From Mycobacterium kyogaense (GTDB lineage Bacteria > Actinomycetota > Actinomycetes > Mycobacteriales > Mycobacteriaceae), in NCBI RefSeq assembly GCF_003254575.1, contig NZ_QJUA01000032.1, positions 1 to 64,000 on the forward strand: 64,000 nt of DNA. The letters run 5' to 3'. This document shows positions 25,356 to 33,289 of this stretch, piece by piece. The position numbers and the translations under genes were made by a program. The notes under the pieces are model-generated. The model was given only the letters and a program-made list of their open reading frames with translations, searched no databases and had not been told where the DNA came from. Positions within the stretch are counted from its first letter, which is position 1. Each line of letters starts with the position of its first letter.

Positions 25356-25940
25356 ATGCCTACCTGGCAATGGATTTTGATCGCCGCAGCAATCATCGTG
25401 GTGATCGTGCTCGTGGTGCTGGCAGTGCGTTCCGGTGGCGGACGCAAACGCAGTGAAGAGCTCAAGCAACACTTCGGCCCGGAGTACGACCGGACCGTCG
25501 AACGCACCGGCGACCCCAAGGCGGCCGAGAAGGAACTGGCCGCCCGGGCCCGCAAGCGCGACAAGCTCGACATCGTCGCGCTCTCCCCTGTGGCTCGCAA
25601 CGATTTCGAAGTGCGCTGGGCACAGGTGCAAACCGATTTCGTCGACGACCCCGCTCGGGCCGTCGGCACCGCGGACGTGCTCGTCACCGAGGTGATGCGC
25701 CAGCGCGGCTACCCCGTCGACGACTTCGAACGCCGCGCAGCGGACATCTCCGTCGACCATCCCCACATCGTCGAGAACTACCGCGCGGCACACAGCGTGC
25801 ACACGGCGCAGCAGGGCGGCGAGGTCAACACCGAACGCCAGCGGGAGGCCTTCGTGCACTACCGCGCGCTGTTCGAACGACTTCTCGACACCACCGACAA
25901 CGGACCCTCGAAAGACACCTCGAAGGAGGCACGCGCATGA
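25356..25940 (+). CDS. membrane-anchored protein with unnamed RW-VQ-FVDDP domain (twin 1)
   Basis: A 194-residue protein with one N-terminal transmembrane segment (about residues 4-25, ILIAAAIIVVIVLVVLAVRS), then a charged region (RKRSEELKQHFGPEYDRTVE). The C-terminal domain contains VRWAQVQTDFVDDPARAVGT and ends HYRALFERLL. I do not recognise a named family beyond conserved mycobacterial hypothetical proteins. The start has an AAAGGAG ribosome site and a SigF-like promoter upstream. Its stop overlaps the next start (ATGA). The neighbour carries the same C-terminal domain, so the two are duplicates of which only this one has a membrane anchor. Confidence 0.85.
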   Translation: MPTWQWILIAAAIIVVIVLVVLAVRSGGGRKRSEELKQHFGPEYDRTVERTGDPKAAEKELAARARKRDKLDIVALSPVARNDFEVRWAQVQTDFVDDPARAVGTADVLVTEVMRQRGYPVDDFERRAADISVDHPHIVENYRAAHSVHTAQQGGEVNTERQREAFVHYRALFERLLDTTDNGPSKDTSKEARA

Positions 25941-26404
25941 CCACCCATGACCAGCACACCGACGTCTACGACAAGAACCCCGACCACATCCCGGCGGATC
26001 AGGTCGCCCCGATGCAGAACGACGTCAGCGCACCGCAGGCCGGTGGGCCGCCGACCGCGCCGATGGACCCCCAGGTCGCCGGCGTCGAACAGCACCACGG
26101 CGAGCAGCACCGGGACGCACACCAAACCGACCCGGAGCCAGGTCTTTTCGCGCATGACGAACTCGCCGGCTTGCGTGCCCGCTGGGATGCGGTGCAGGCC
26201 AGCTTCGTCGACGACCCCAAAGACTGCGTGCAGAAGGCCGACAGCCTGGTCTCCGATCTGGTTCACCAGCTGACCACCGGATTCGGTCAGGCGCGGTCGC
26301 GGCTCGAAGAGCAGTGGAGCCGCGGCGAGCAGGCGTCGACCGAGGACCTGCGGGTCGCGCTGAAGCAGTACCGAAGCTTCTTCGAGAGGTTGCTCTCGGT
26401 CTGA
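25937..26404 (+). CDS. soluble protein with the same RW-VQ-FVDDP domain (twin 2)
   Basis: A 155-residue protein with a polar, His/Asp/Gln-rich, probably disordered first 65 residues, followed by a helical domain with LRARWDAVQASFVDDPKDCV and the ending QYRSFFERLLSV. The match with the upstream protein covers RW-x2-VQ-x2-FVDDP, a following AD-x-LV, and a final YR-x-FERLL. It starts at ATG 25937 inside the stop of twin 1, so the two are made in coupled fashion, perhaps as partners. No signal peptide or membrane segment. Function unknown. A strong hairpin follows it. Confidence 0.85.
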   Translation: MTTHDQHTDVYDKNPDHIPADQVAPMQNDVSAPQAGGPPTAPMDPQVAGVEQHHGEQHRDAHQTDPEPGLFAHDELAGLRARWDAVQASFVDDPKDCVQKADSLVSDLVHQLTTGFGQARSRLEEQWSRGEQASTEDLRVALKQYRSFFERLLSV

Positions 26405-26419
26405 CGTGCGAGCACCGAG

Positions 26420-26444
26420 GGCGGCGGGACGGGTGCCCGCCGCC
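26420..26444 (+). terminator. hairpin terminator after the twin-domain operon
   Basis: A perfect nine-base stem, GGCGGCGGG (26420-26428) with CCCGCCGCC (26436-26444), and a seven-base loop, followed only by TTCGG. Such hairpins without a U-run are common at mycobacterial gene ends. It separates twin 2 from the next gene. Confidence 0.6.
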
Positions 26445-26455
26445 TTCGGCGTGAC

Positions 26456-26461
26456 TAGTGT
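26456..26461 (+). promoter_or_regulatory. -10 element of a leaderless promoter
   Basis: TAGTGT fits the mycobacterial -10 form TANNNT and ends seven bases before the ATG at 26469. Transcription would begin at or next to the start codon, which explains the lack of a ribosome site there. Confidence 0.45.
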
Positions 26462-26468
26462 TGCCCGA

Positions 26469-27029
26469 ATGCATGATTCGCTCTGGACCGCAGCCACCCA
26501 ACATCCGTTCCTCGATGCCGTTCGGGAGGGCAGCATCGGTGGCGACGCATTCGACCGGTGGCTGGTCCAGGACGTCCTGTTCGTCACCGACCTGCTGACC
26601 TTCCAGGCCCGGCTACTCGCACGATCGCCACGGCGGGCGCAGAACGTGCTCGCCGGTGGATGCGTGGCGCTGGTCGCCGAGCTCGACTGGTTCGACGTCA
26701 AGGCCGCCGAGCGTGGACTCGACGTCGCCTCAAACGCGCTGCCGGCCACCCTGTTCTACCGAGAGCTGCTCAGCCGTCTGGACTCCGCGCCCGCTGACGC
26801 AGCCCTGACCGCGCTGTGGGTGATCGAAAAGGTGTACCTGCTCGCGTGGTCGCACGCGACGTCGGACGGTTCCCCGTTCGCGGAGTTCGTCGAGCACTGG
26901 ACGGTTCCCGAGTTCGCCGCGTACGTCGAGGGACTCGAGCAGGTCGCCGACCCCGACAGCTACGCAGACCTGGTCCGGGAGGTCCTCGAGCACGAGATCG
27001 CGTTCTGGGACATGGCGCTCGAGCGTTAG
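26469..27029 (+). CDS. TenA/THI-4-like protein (heme-oxygenase-like fold)
   Basis: A 186-residue all-helical protein beginning MHDSLWTAATQHPFLDAV. This and FDRWLVQDVLFVTDLLTFQA fit the TenA/PQQC superfamily, which includes thiaminase II (salvage of thiamine pyrimidines). The active-site region IEKVYLLAWSHAT lacks the catalytic Cys of classical TenA, so the activity may differ. The ATG at 26469 was chosen because the family N-terminus starts there; an extension to 26406 would read through the terminator stem. No thiamine genes are adjacent. Confidence 0.8.
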   Translation: MHDSLWTAATQHPFLDAVREGSIGGDAFDRWLVQDVLFVTDLLTFQARLLARSPRRAQNVLAGGCVALVAELDWFDVKAAERGLDVASNALPATLFYRELLSRLDSAPADAALTALWVIEKVYLLAWSHATSDGSPFAEFVEHWTVPEFAAYVEGLEQVADPDSYADLVREVLEHEIAFWDMALER

Positions 27030-27033
27030 CGCA

Positions 27034-28371
27034 TCATGCGCGGAACGCCGAGCCCCGCTCCCTGTCGAGGTAGGTCTCGGCCTTGTTGCGCAGGAAGAAC
27101 ACGTAGACGACCAGCGAGATCGCGATGCACACGGTGACGTAGCCGATGAACAGGGGCACCTGGTCGCGTTCCTTGAGCGCCTGGTAGATCAGCGGCGCCG
27201 TCCCGCCGAACATCGAGTTGGCCAACGCATAGCCGACGCCCACGCCGAGCGCCCGGATATGAGCGGGGAACAGTTCGGACTTCACCAGGGCGTTGATCGA
27301 GGTGTATCCGGTCAAGATGATGTATCCCGCCGCCACCAGAGCGAAAGACGTCAGCGGAGAACGTGTCTCGGGCAGGAACGTGATCAGCACGTAGGTGTAG
27401 AACACGCCGCCGATCCCGAAGAACACGAGCATCGGCTTGCGCCCGATCCGATCGCTGATGATCCCGCCGATCGGTTGCAGCAGCATCAAGAACACCAGCC
27501 CAGCCAGATTGATCCACGTCGCTGTCATGCCCTCGCCCTTGTAGGCGGTCTTGACGATCGCGGGCGCGTTGACACTGTAGGTGTAGAACGCCACGGTGCC
27601 GCCGAGGGTGATCAGGAAGCACAGCAGCAGCGGCCGCCAGTACTGCGTGAACAGTGCGCGCATCGAGCCGGCGCCGGGGTCCTCACCGGCCTTGGCCGCC
27701 TCGATCACATCCTCGGACAGCGACTCGTCCATCGTGCGCCGCAACCAGAACACCACGATCGCCGCCACACCGCCGACGGCAAAGGCGATGCGCCAACCGA
27801 ATTCGCGCAACTGATCGTCATCGAGGACGGTCTGCAGGATGAGGAGGGTGAACTGCGCGAGCACATGGCCACCGACGAGCGTCACGTACTGGAACGACGA
27901 GAAGAAGCCGCGCCGCTCCCGAGTCGCCGCCTCCGACATGTAGGTCGCCGAGGTGCCGTACTCGCCGCCCGTCGCAAATCCCTGCACCAGACGCGCGACG
28001 ATGAGGACGATGGGCGCTGCCATCCCGATGACGGCCTGCGACGGCACCACCGCGATCACCAACGAGCACAGCGCCATCAGCGACACGCTGACCGTCAGCG
28101 CCGCCCGTCGTCCCCGCCTGTCGGCGAAGCGCCCGAAGAACCATGACCCCACCGGTCGCATGACGAACGTGATCGCGAAGATCGCGTACACGTAGACGGT
28201 CGAGTTCTTCTCGGACTCGTCGAAGAACTGGCCCTCGAAATAGGTTGCGAAGACGGTGTAGACGTAGACGTCGTACCACTCGACGAGGTTGCCCGACGAC
28301 CCTCGGATGGTGTTCCAGATCGCCCGCCGGGTCTCGGCGGCGCTCGACCGCGGCACTGTCGTGGTGGTCAT
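27034..28371 (-). CDS. MFS transporter, metabolite:H+ symporter (MHS/KgtP-ProP type)
   Basis: A 445-residue transporter with about twelve transmembrane helices. The MHS hallmarks are GNLVEWYDVYVYTVFATYF in helix 1, GRFADRRGRRAAL in loop 2-3, and RLVQGFATGGEYGTSATYM in helix 4. These families carry alpha-ketoglutarate, citrate, proline/betaine or shikimate with protons. I chose ATG 28371, preceded by GGGGAGGG; upstream extension is not plausible. It ends four bases after the convergent TenA-like gene. Substrate cannot be assigned from the sequence alone. Confidence 0.9.
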   Translation of the reverse strand: MTTTTVPRSSAAETRRAIWNTIRGSSGNLVEWYDVYVYTVFATYFEGQFFDESEKNSTVYVYAIFAITFVMRPVGSWFFGRFADRRGRRAALTVSVSLMALCSLVIAVVPSQAVIGMAAPIVLIVARLVQGFATGGEYGTSATYMSEAATRERRGFFSSFQYVTLVGGHVLAQFTLLILQTVLDDDQLREFGWRIAFAVGGVAAIVVFWLRRTMDESLSEDVIEAAKAGEDPGAGSMRALFTQYWRPLLLCFLITLGGTVAFYTYSVNAPAIVKTAYKGEGMTATWINLAGLVFLMLLQPIGGIISDRIGRKPMLVFFGIGGVFYTYVLITFLPETRSPLTSFALVAAGYIILTGYTSINALVKSELFPAHIRALGVGVGYALANSMFGGTAPLIYQALKERDQVPLFIGYVTVCIAISLVVYVFFLRNKAETYLDRERGSAFRA

Positions 28372-28491
28372 CGGCGACCCTCCCCTGTTCGCGTAGCCGT
28401 ACTGTACGAGCGCGCGGCCGAGCGTGTGGCTTGTGTACGCAAATTCGGTCGATTGCGTGCAGAACCCCCACGTTCGATACAAGCCCCTGCG

Positions 28492-29967
28492 TCAGCCCGA
28501 ACCGTACTCCACAGCGGGCTCGCGATCGACGCCGCGGCTACTGGACAGCGTCAACCCGTCCGGTTGCACGGCGTACTGGATACCGTCGGCGGAGTTGGTG
28601 ACGGTGAACCCGGCGCCGGAGCGCTGCGCGTTCTGTAGTTCGAGGTTCGCGCCGTCGCGCAGCCGTTCGCCGCGGTAGTAGTAGCCATCGCCCGACGCGC
28701 AGATCACGGCCAGCGACTGAGCTGTGCGGATCGCGGCAGCCGCCGAGTCACCGCTGTCGCAGCGCGCCGAATGTCCCACGAAGCCTTGGGAATCCGTGCC
28801 GGACACCCCGCTGAGCGGCCGGCTGCTCGACGTGGTCTCAGAAGACGTGGTCTCCGCTGACGTCGACTCCTCCGACGTAGACGAGGACGGTGCCGAGAGG
28901 CGCGTCGTCGGCGCCGTCCCGGTCCCGCCGCCGCTGAACACCAGCACCAGCGCCAGGACCACCGCGGCCGTCAGCAACACGACGGTCGTGACCATCAACG
29001 CGATCTGCCCCTGACTGAAGCGTCGCGCCGCGCGCTGCGGTGCAGGCGGCACCGGCGCGTACGGCGGCGGGGTCGGATAGGCCGCCGAGAACTGCCGCGT
29101 CGACGGCGGCGCCACCGGTGCGACCGGTGCCGCACTCGGCGCGCGCTCGGCCGCCGCCCCGGCCGCCCGCGCGAGATCCCCGGCCGAGGTGAAGCGGTCC
29201 CCCGGCGCCTTCGCCATCCCGCGCGTCACCACGTCGTCGAACGCGCGGCTGACCCCCCGCCGCATGATGCTGGGCCGCGGCGGCGCCGTGAACATGTGCG
29301 CACTCATCACCTGCCGCACATCGGCCGCCTCGAACGGTGCGACACCTGTCAACGTCTCGTACAGCAGACACGCCAGCGAGTACACGTCCGAGGCCGGCCC
29401 GCCGCGCTCCCCGCTGAATCGCTCCGGCGCCATGTAGGCGCATGAGCCGACGACCAGGCCCGTCGACGTGATGGTCGCCTCACCGCCGCCGTGGGCGATG
29501 CCGAAGTCCACCAGATAGGCGAAGTCGTCCGGTGTCAGGAGCACGTTCTCCGGTTTGATGTCGCGATGCACCAACCCGTTGGCGTGCGCGGCGTCCAGGG
29601 CCGCGGCCACCTGACGGATGATCGCCACTGCGCGCCGTGGTTGCAGAGGTCCGTGGGTGCGCAGGACCTCTTTGACACTCGCGCCCTCGACGAGGCGCAT
29701 GTCGATGAACAGCACACCGTCGATCTCGCCGAAATCGTGCACGGGGATGACGTGCGGTTCCTGCAGCCGCGCCGCCACCCGGGACTCGCGGCGGAATCTT
29801 TCCTGAAAACTCGGGTCGGCCGCCATCTCGGGACGCAGCAGCTTGATCGCCACCATGCGCTCGCGCGCCGTGTCATAGGCGCGGTACACCTCGCCCATAC
29901 CCCCGACGCCGATCACCGAGCGCAGCTCATAGGGTCCGAACCGCGTCCCCACGCGTGGGGTGCTCAC
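28492..29967 (-). CDS. receptor Ser/Thr protein kinase (PknB/PknH-like)
   Basis: A 491-residue membrane kinase. The kinase domain (about residues 12-265) has the glycine loop GVGGMGEVY, Lys42, HRDIKPEN (134-141), DFG (154-156) and the APE-like MAPERF. A Pro/Ala-rich juxtamembrane linker follows, with one transmembrane helix at about 321-345. The outside part has a Ser/Thr/Glu-rich stretch (about 355-385) and a small domain with two cysteines (RCDSGD and VICASGD) that may form a disulfide. All catalytic residues are present, so it should be active. Nothing adjacent identifies the signal or substrates. A second, more distant receptor kinase is at 47743-49503. Confidence 0.92.
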   Translation of the reverse strand: MSTPRVGTRFGPYELRSVIGVGGMGEVYRAYDTARERMVAIKLLRPEMAADPSFQERFRRESRVAARLQEPHVIPVHDFGEIDGVLFIDMRLVEGASVKEVLRTHGPLQPRRAVAIIRQVAAALDAAHANGLVHRDIKPENVLLTPDDFAYLVDFGIAHGGGEATITSTGLVVGSCAYMAPERFSGERGGPASDVYSLACLLYETLTGVAPFEAADVRQVMSAHMFTAPPRPSIMRRGVSRAFDDVVTRGMAKAPGDRFTSAGDLARAAGAAAERAPSAAPVAPVAPPSTRQFSAAYPTPPPYAPVPPAPQRAARRFSQGQIALMVTTVVLLTAAVVLALVLVFSGGGTGTAPTTRLSAPSSSTSEESTSAETTSSETTSSSRPLSGVSGTDSQGFVGHSARCDSGDSAAAAIRTAQSLAVICASGDGYYYRGERLRDGANLELQNAQRSGAGFTVTNSADGIQYAVQPDGLTLSSSRGVDREPAVEYGSG

Positions 29968-30045
29968 TGTTTGCTTCCTTTCCTCGCGGCTGTTCGTGTG
30001 ACCCCTCCACCGAGAAGAAAACCTACCGGGTGAGCTCCGGATCGG

Positions 30046-30456
30046 TCAGTGAGCGCCGATGCGCAGGTGTCTGCGCGACCGCAATTCGTCCTCGTCGACC
30101 AGCACGAGCATCGGCGTGTCGGGGCTGCACAGCATCGTGACCAGGAAACGCAGCCGCGCGTCGCTGCGTTGGTTGGCATCTGAATAGTGAATGACGTCAC
30201 CCCCAGGTTCCCAGAACGCCTCGCCCGCACGCACCACTCGAGGCGCCTGACCCTCGAGCTCGAAGACCATCTCGCCCTCGAGCACGTAACCGAAGGCCGG
30301 ACCGCCGGGGTGTCGATGCGGCGGGGCCCCGGCGCTGCCCGCCGGATAGTCGACGAGGACGGTCATCGCGTGCATGCCGTCCCGGATGAGCGGGGGCGTG
30401 ACCTCCTGCAGCACCGTCAACGCATCTTCCCAGCCGTCGTCGTACCGGTCGCTCAT
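30046..30456 (-). CDS. cupin-domain protein
   Basis: A 136-residue single-domain cupin. The metal-binding first motif is seen in PPHRHPGGPAFGYVLEGEMVFELEG and the second in GEAFWEPGGDVIHYSDANQ, with three candidate histidines and a glutamate. Such small cupins often lie beside ECF sigma factor genes in actinobacteria and may act as redox-sensing partners or as enzymes. Here it starts only seven bases after the stop of a sigma-factor remnant, so the two were probably one operon before the sigma gene decayed. Its promoter now is unclear. The ATG at 30456 is the natural domain start. Confidence 0.85.
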   Translation of the reverse strand: MSDRYDDGWEDALTVLQEVTPPLIRDGMHAMTVLVDYPAGSAGAPPHRHPGGPAFGYVLEGEMVFELEGQAPRVVRAGEAFWEPGGDVIHYSDANQRSDARLRFLVTMLCSPDTPMLVLVDEDELRSRRHLRIGAH

Positions 30457-30463
30457 CGTCGGT

Positions 30464-30770
30464 CTAGGCACTGATGCGCTCGGCGTCGACGGCGTCGTCC
30501 GCGGTCGGGCGGGACAGCGCGAGACGCAGGCGGCGACGGGCCCGATGGATGCGCGACATGACGGTGCCCAGCGGGATGTCGAGGATCTCGGCGGTCTCGG
30601 CGTAGGTGTAGCCCTCGATATCGGTGTAGTAGAGGACACGGCAGAAACCCTCGGGCAGTGTCGCGAGCGCCGCGCGCCAAGACCTCCAGGTGTGGCCCGA
30701 CCTCCTGGGCGAACCGTGCGGCACGGGTATCGGGGGTCAGCGTCGGATCTGTCGCGGCGGTGAAGGTCAT
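30464..30770 (-). pseudogene. ECF sigma factor remnant (SigH/SigR-like), internal deletion with frameshift
   Basis: The first 34 codons from ATG 30770 read as the N-terminus of a SigH-type factor (TDPTLTPDTRAARFAQEV, then GPHLEVLARGA). The frame then shifts, and the other frame gives the C-terminal region 4 (ALATLPEGFCRVLYYTDIEG, then TYAETAEILDIPLGTVMSRI) to a stop at 30464. The core-binding region 2 and the linker, about 110-130 residues, are missing. At the junction (about 30665-30680) the same bases read ARGAR in one frame and RAALA in the other, as expected for deletion between short similar sequences. The product cannot act as a sigma factor. Confidence 0.8.
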
Positions 30771-30895
30771 GCATGCACTCCTCGGAGGTCCATCGCCCCT
30801 TGTCGGGGCCTGATCCCAGCCTCGTGGGAAGACCCTCGTTCCGAGCCCCAGAGAACCCGTGGTCTTCGCCAGGAAGTGCGTGGTCGCACCCGGGT

Positions 30896-31144
30896 CTGTA
30901 CTTCCTGACGGCCGGCGTGGCCGACGGCATGGTGAGGCGGGGACGCGGCAGCATCGTCAACATCTCCTCGATGGTCGCCACCAAAGGCGTGCCGACCGCG
31001 TCGACCTACAGCCGCGCGCTGCCCCTGGGCCGCACCGGTCGGCCCGAGGAGATCGCCCAGGCCGTGCTCTTTCTCGCCTCCGACCGGGCCAGCTTCATCA
31101 CCGGCGCCATCCTGCGCGTCGACGGCGGTGGATCGGCAGCATGA
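30896..31144 (+). pseudogene. short-chain dehydrogenase remnant, N-terminus and active site lost
   Basis: The frame reads YFLTAGVADGMVRRGRGSIV, NISSMVATKGVPTASTYS, then directly RALPLGRTGRPEEIAQAVLF and SFITGAILRVDGGGS. These are the middle and the end of an SDR enzyme. The Rossmann GxxxGxG N-terminus is absent. An in-frame gap of about 75 residues removes the YxxxK catalytic lysine and the following helix. The open frame continues upstream to 30773, but that part does not look like an SDR. It is therefore a doubly truncated remnant. Confidence 0.75.
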
Positions 31145-31177
31145 AAAGCGTTGCCGTACTGCGTGAGTGAGGCAGCG

Positions 31178-32563
31178 TCAGCAGCCCTGCAGCAGCTCTC
31201 CCAGTGCGACGTCGAAACGATCAGCCAGATCCCACAGGTCGTCGACCAGCTGCGGACACGAGATGATGCCCACGTTGAGCCTGTCGGCCACAGACATCAC
31301 CGTGATGTTCAGCCCGACCGTGTGGAAGATGGGCCCGAGCGGATACAGAGCCTCCACCTCGGCGCCGCAGCTGTACAGCGTCGCAGGCGGACCTGCCACG
31401 TTGGAGATGACCACGTTGGCGGGGGCCGCCGAGGGGACGGGTGCCCGCGACATCACACCCAGGAGCACGTTGTACATGTTGCGCGAGATCATCTGCGCGA
31501 GGTCGACGAGAAGCGTGGGGCCCAGTGAACCGCTGTGCTCTTTGGCTCGCAGGGTCGACTCGGAGATGGCCTGCAGCCGCTCGTGGGGGTCGGCGACATC
31601 GGTGTGCAGATTACAGAACATCCCCGACAGTTGATTTCGGCCCGGCCGATTCGTCTGCCCGTGTACCGACGCAGGTACGAAGGCGATCATAGGTCTGGTC
31701 GGCATCTCGTCGCGGGCCGCGAGGAATTCGCGCATCGCCCCGCCGCACAGCGCCATCACGACGTCGTTGACCTTGACGCCGTAGTGGTTCTTGACCTTCT
31801 TCACGTCGTTGAGGTCGAGCTGTACCAGGGCGATGGACCGTTCCGACGTCACCTCAGCGTTGAACCGCGTCCTCGGTGCGACGAACGGTGCGGCCATCGC
31901 CGTACCCGACACTGCGCGGGTCACCGTCTTGCCCACCATCGCCGCCGTCACCGGCACCACTCGTGCGAGCTGCAGCGGCCTCGTCGCGAAGCGCACCAGA
32001 CCGTCGGCGGCGATCGCCCACGGCGTCGCGTCACCCGGTCCGTCCACGGGTGGCGGTGGCGGCGCATCCGGTTCCAGGTCGCACAGGGTCTCGAGCAGAT
32101 TGGCGGCCGACACTCCATCGACGGCTGCATGGTGGATCTTGATCATCAGCGCGAGCGGGCCGCCGGCGTCCAGCCGTGCCCCGTCAACGCCCTCGATGAC
32201 CCACATCTCCCACAGCGGCTTGCTCCGATCCAGCGGCACCGACGCGATGTGCCCGCACACCGCGGCCAATTCCTCGCGGCCACCCGGCGACGGCAGCGCG
32301 ATCCTGTTGAGGTGGCGGTCGAGATCGAAAGCCCTGTCCTGCACCCACACCGGGTGGTCCACGTTGAACTGGCTGTCGCCGAGCTTGGACCTCAGTTCCG
32401 GTAGGGCACGGACCCGATCGGCGATGTCGCCCCGAAACCGTTCATAGGAGAAGCCGCCGGGCACCGTCGATGTGTCGACCGTGACGACCGAACAGACGTG
32501 CATCGGAATCGCGGCCGACTCGCTGTACAGAAGACCCGCATCAAGCCCACCCAGCCGTTCCAC
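31178..32563 (-). CDS. wax ester synthase/diacylglycerol acyltransferase
   Basis: A 461-residue WS/DGAT enzyme of normal length. The catalytic motif HHxxxDG is HHAAVDG at residues 144-150, and a later NVVISNVAGPPATLYSCGAE block carries the family's PLG-like and ND-like motifs. It makes triacylglycerol or wax esters from acyl-CoA and an alcohol acceptor, storage lipids typical of mycobacteria, which usually have many copies. N-terminus MERLGGLDAGLLYSE is intact. It stands apart from other lipid genes here; the preceding plus-strand SDR remnant converges on it. Confidence 0.92.
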   Translation of the reverse strand: MERLGGLDAGLLYSESAAIPMHVCSVVTVDTSTVPGGFSYERFRGDIADRVRALPELRSKLGDSQFNVDHPVWVQDRAFDLDRHLNRIALPSPGGREELAAVCGHIASVPLDRSKPLWEMWVIEGVDGARLDAGGPLALMIKIHHAAVDGVSAANLLETLCDLEPDAPPPPPVDGPGDATPWAIAADGLVRFATRPLQLARVVPVTAAMVGKTVTRAVSGTAMAAPFVAPRTRFNAEVTSERSIALVQLDLNDVKKVKNHYGVKVNDVVMALCGGAMREFLAARDEMPTRPMIAFVPASVHGQTNRPGRNQLSGMFCNLHTDVADPHERLQAISESTLRAKEHSGSLGPTLLVDLAQMISRNMYNVLLGVMSRAPVPSAAPANVVISNVAGPPATLYSCGAEVEALYPLGPIFHTVGLNITVMSVADRLNVGIISCPQLVDDLWDLADRFDVALGELLQGC

Positions 32564-32599
32564 CCGGCAGACGTACCCGTTTCGAGGGCGCGGCCAAAC

Positions 32600-33289
32600 T
32601 CAGTCGAAGGTGACGACCTCGCCCCGGTTGATCGACACCCAGTCGCGGGCCTGCAGGTACGGCCGGAACGTCTGCGTGATGGCCTCCTGATCGGCGGCCG
32701 TCTTGGGGCGCTGAAGTTCGTAGAGATGCGGGAACTCCGTCCACGCGACGACCGCCTGCCACAGCCGCAGCGCTGCCTCGCCCGTCGGGGGGTCGATCAG
32801 CACCGGACCGAACAGGCACTGCCCGTCGGCGAAGAACAGCGTCGGCACCCCGTAACCGCCGGCGTCGACGACGCGGCGATGATCGGCCAGCACCTCGTCA
32901 TCGGTGGTCGGATCGGCGATGGCGTCGTCCACCAATCCCGGGTCGAGGCCGAGTTCGGCGAGCAGGTGACGGGCGACGGCGGGATCGTGAGGCTTGTGCC
33001 CCTCGACGTGCAGGGCGCGCCCCGCTCGCTCGTACCAGGCGTCCACGGCGGCCATCGACTGCCGGCGCAGCAAGGCCCCGATCCGCATCATCGACCAGCC
33101 GTAGGACCACTCCCGCTCCCACGGGTGTTTCTTGCCTTCCTGGCGGTTGATCTCCTCGAGACTGAAGAAGCGCCAGTTGACGGTGATGCCGGTGAGGTCG
33201 CCGACCTCACGTATCCACCGCGACGTCTGATACGCGAAAGGGCACATCACGTCGAAGTGGAAGTCCACCGACTCAACAGGATTCGTCAC
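32600..33289 (-). CDS. DsbA-fold oxidoreductase (mycothiol-dependent nitroreductase/isomerase type)
   Basis: A 229-residue thioredoxin-fold protein with a cis-Pro loop (YGVPTLFF) and an N-terminal CPFA site at residues 16-19. That is a single-Cys CxxA site in place of CxxC. Single-Cys or CPWC enzymes of this family in mycobacteria use mycothiol, for example Rv2466c; the relation to 2-hydroxychromene-2-carboxylate isomerases is also visible. Its start overlaps the stop of the next gene upstream, a mycothiol-dependent maleylpyruvate isomerase-type protein, so the two are likely one operon with a shared mycothiol chemistry. Confidence 0.85.
   Translation of the reverse strand: MTNPVESVDFHFDVMCPFAYQTSRWIREVGDLTGITVNWRFFSLEEINRQEGKKHPWEREWSYGWSMMRIGALLRRQSMAAVDAWYERAGRALHVEGHKPHDPAVARHLLAELGLDPGLVDDAIADPTTDDEVLADHRRVVDAGGYGVPTLFFADGQCLFGPVLIDPPTGEAALRLWQAVVAWTEFPHLYELQRPKTAADQEAITQTFRPYLQARDWVSINRGEVVTFD

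Noticed and set aside
25937..26749. Long minus-strand frame (25859-26749) over twin 2
   Set aside because: Antisense to two clear genes and rich in Arg, Ala and Ser without motifs.
30773..30895. N-terminal extension of the SDR remnant as part of a functional fusion protein
   Set aside because: The first 41 codons show no SDR nucleotide-binding motif and no other domain; the frame is open by chance.
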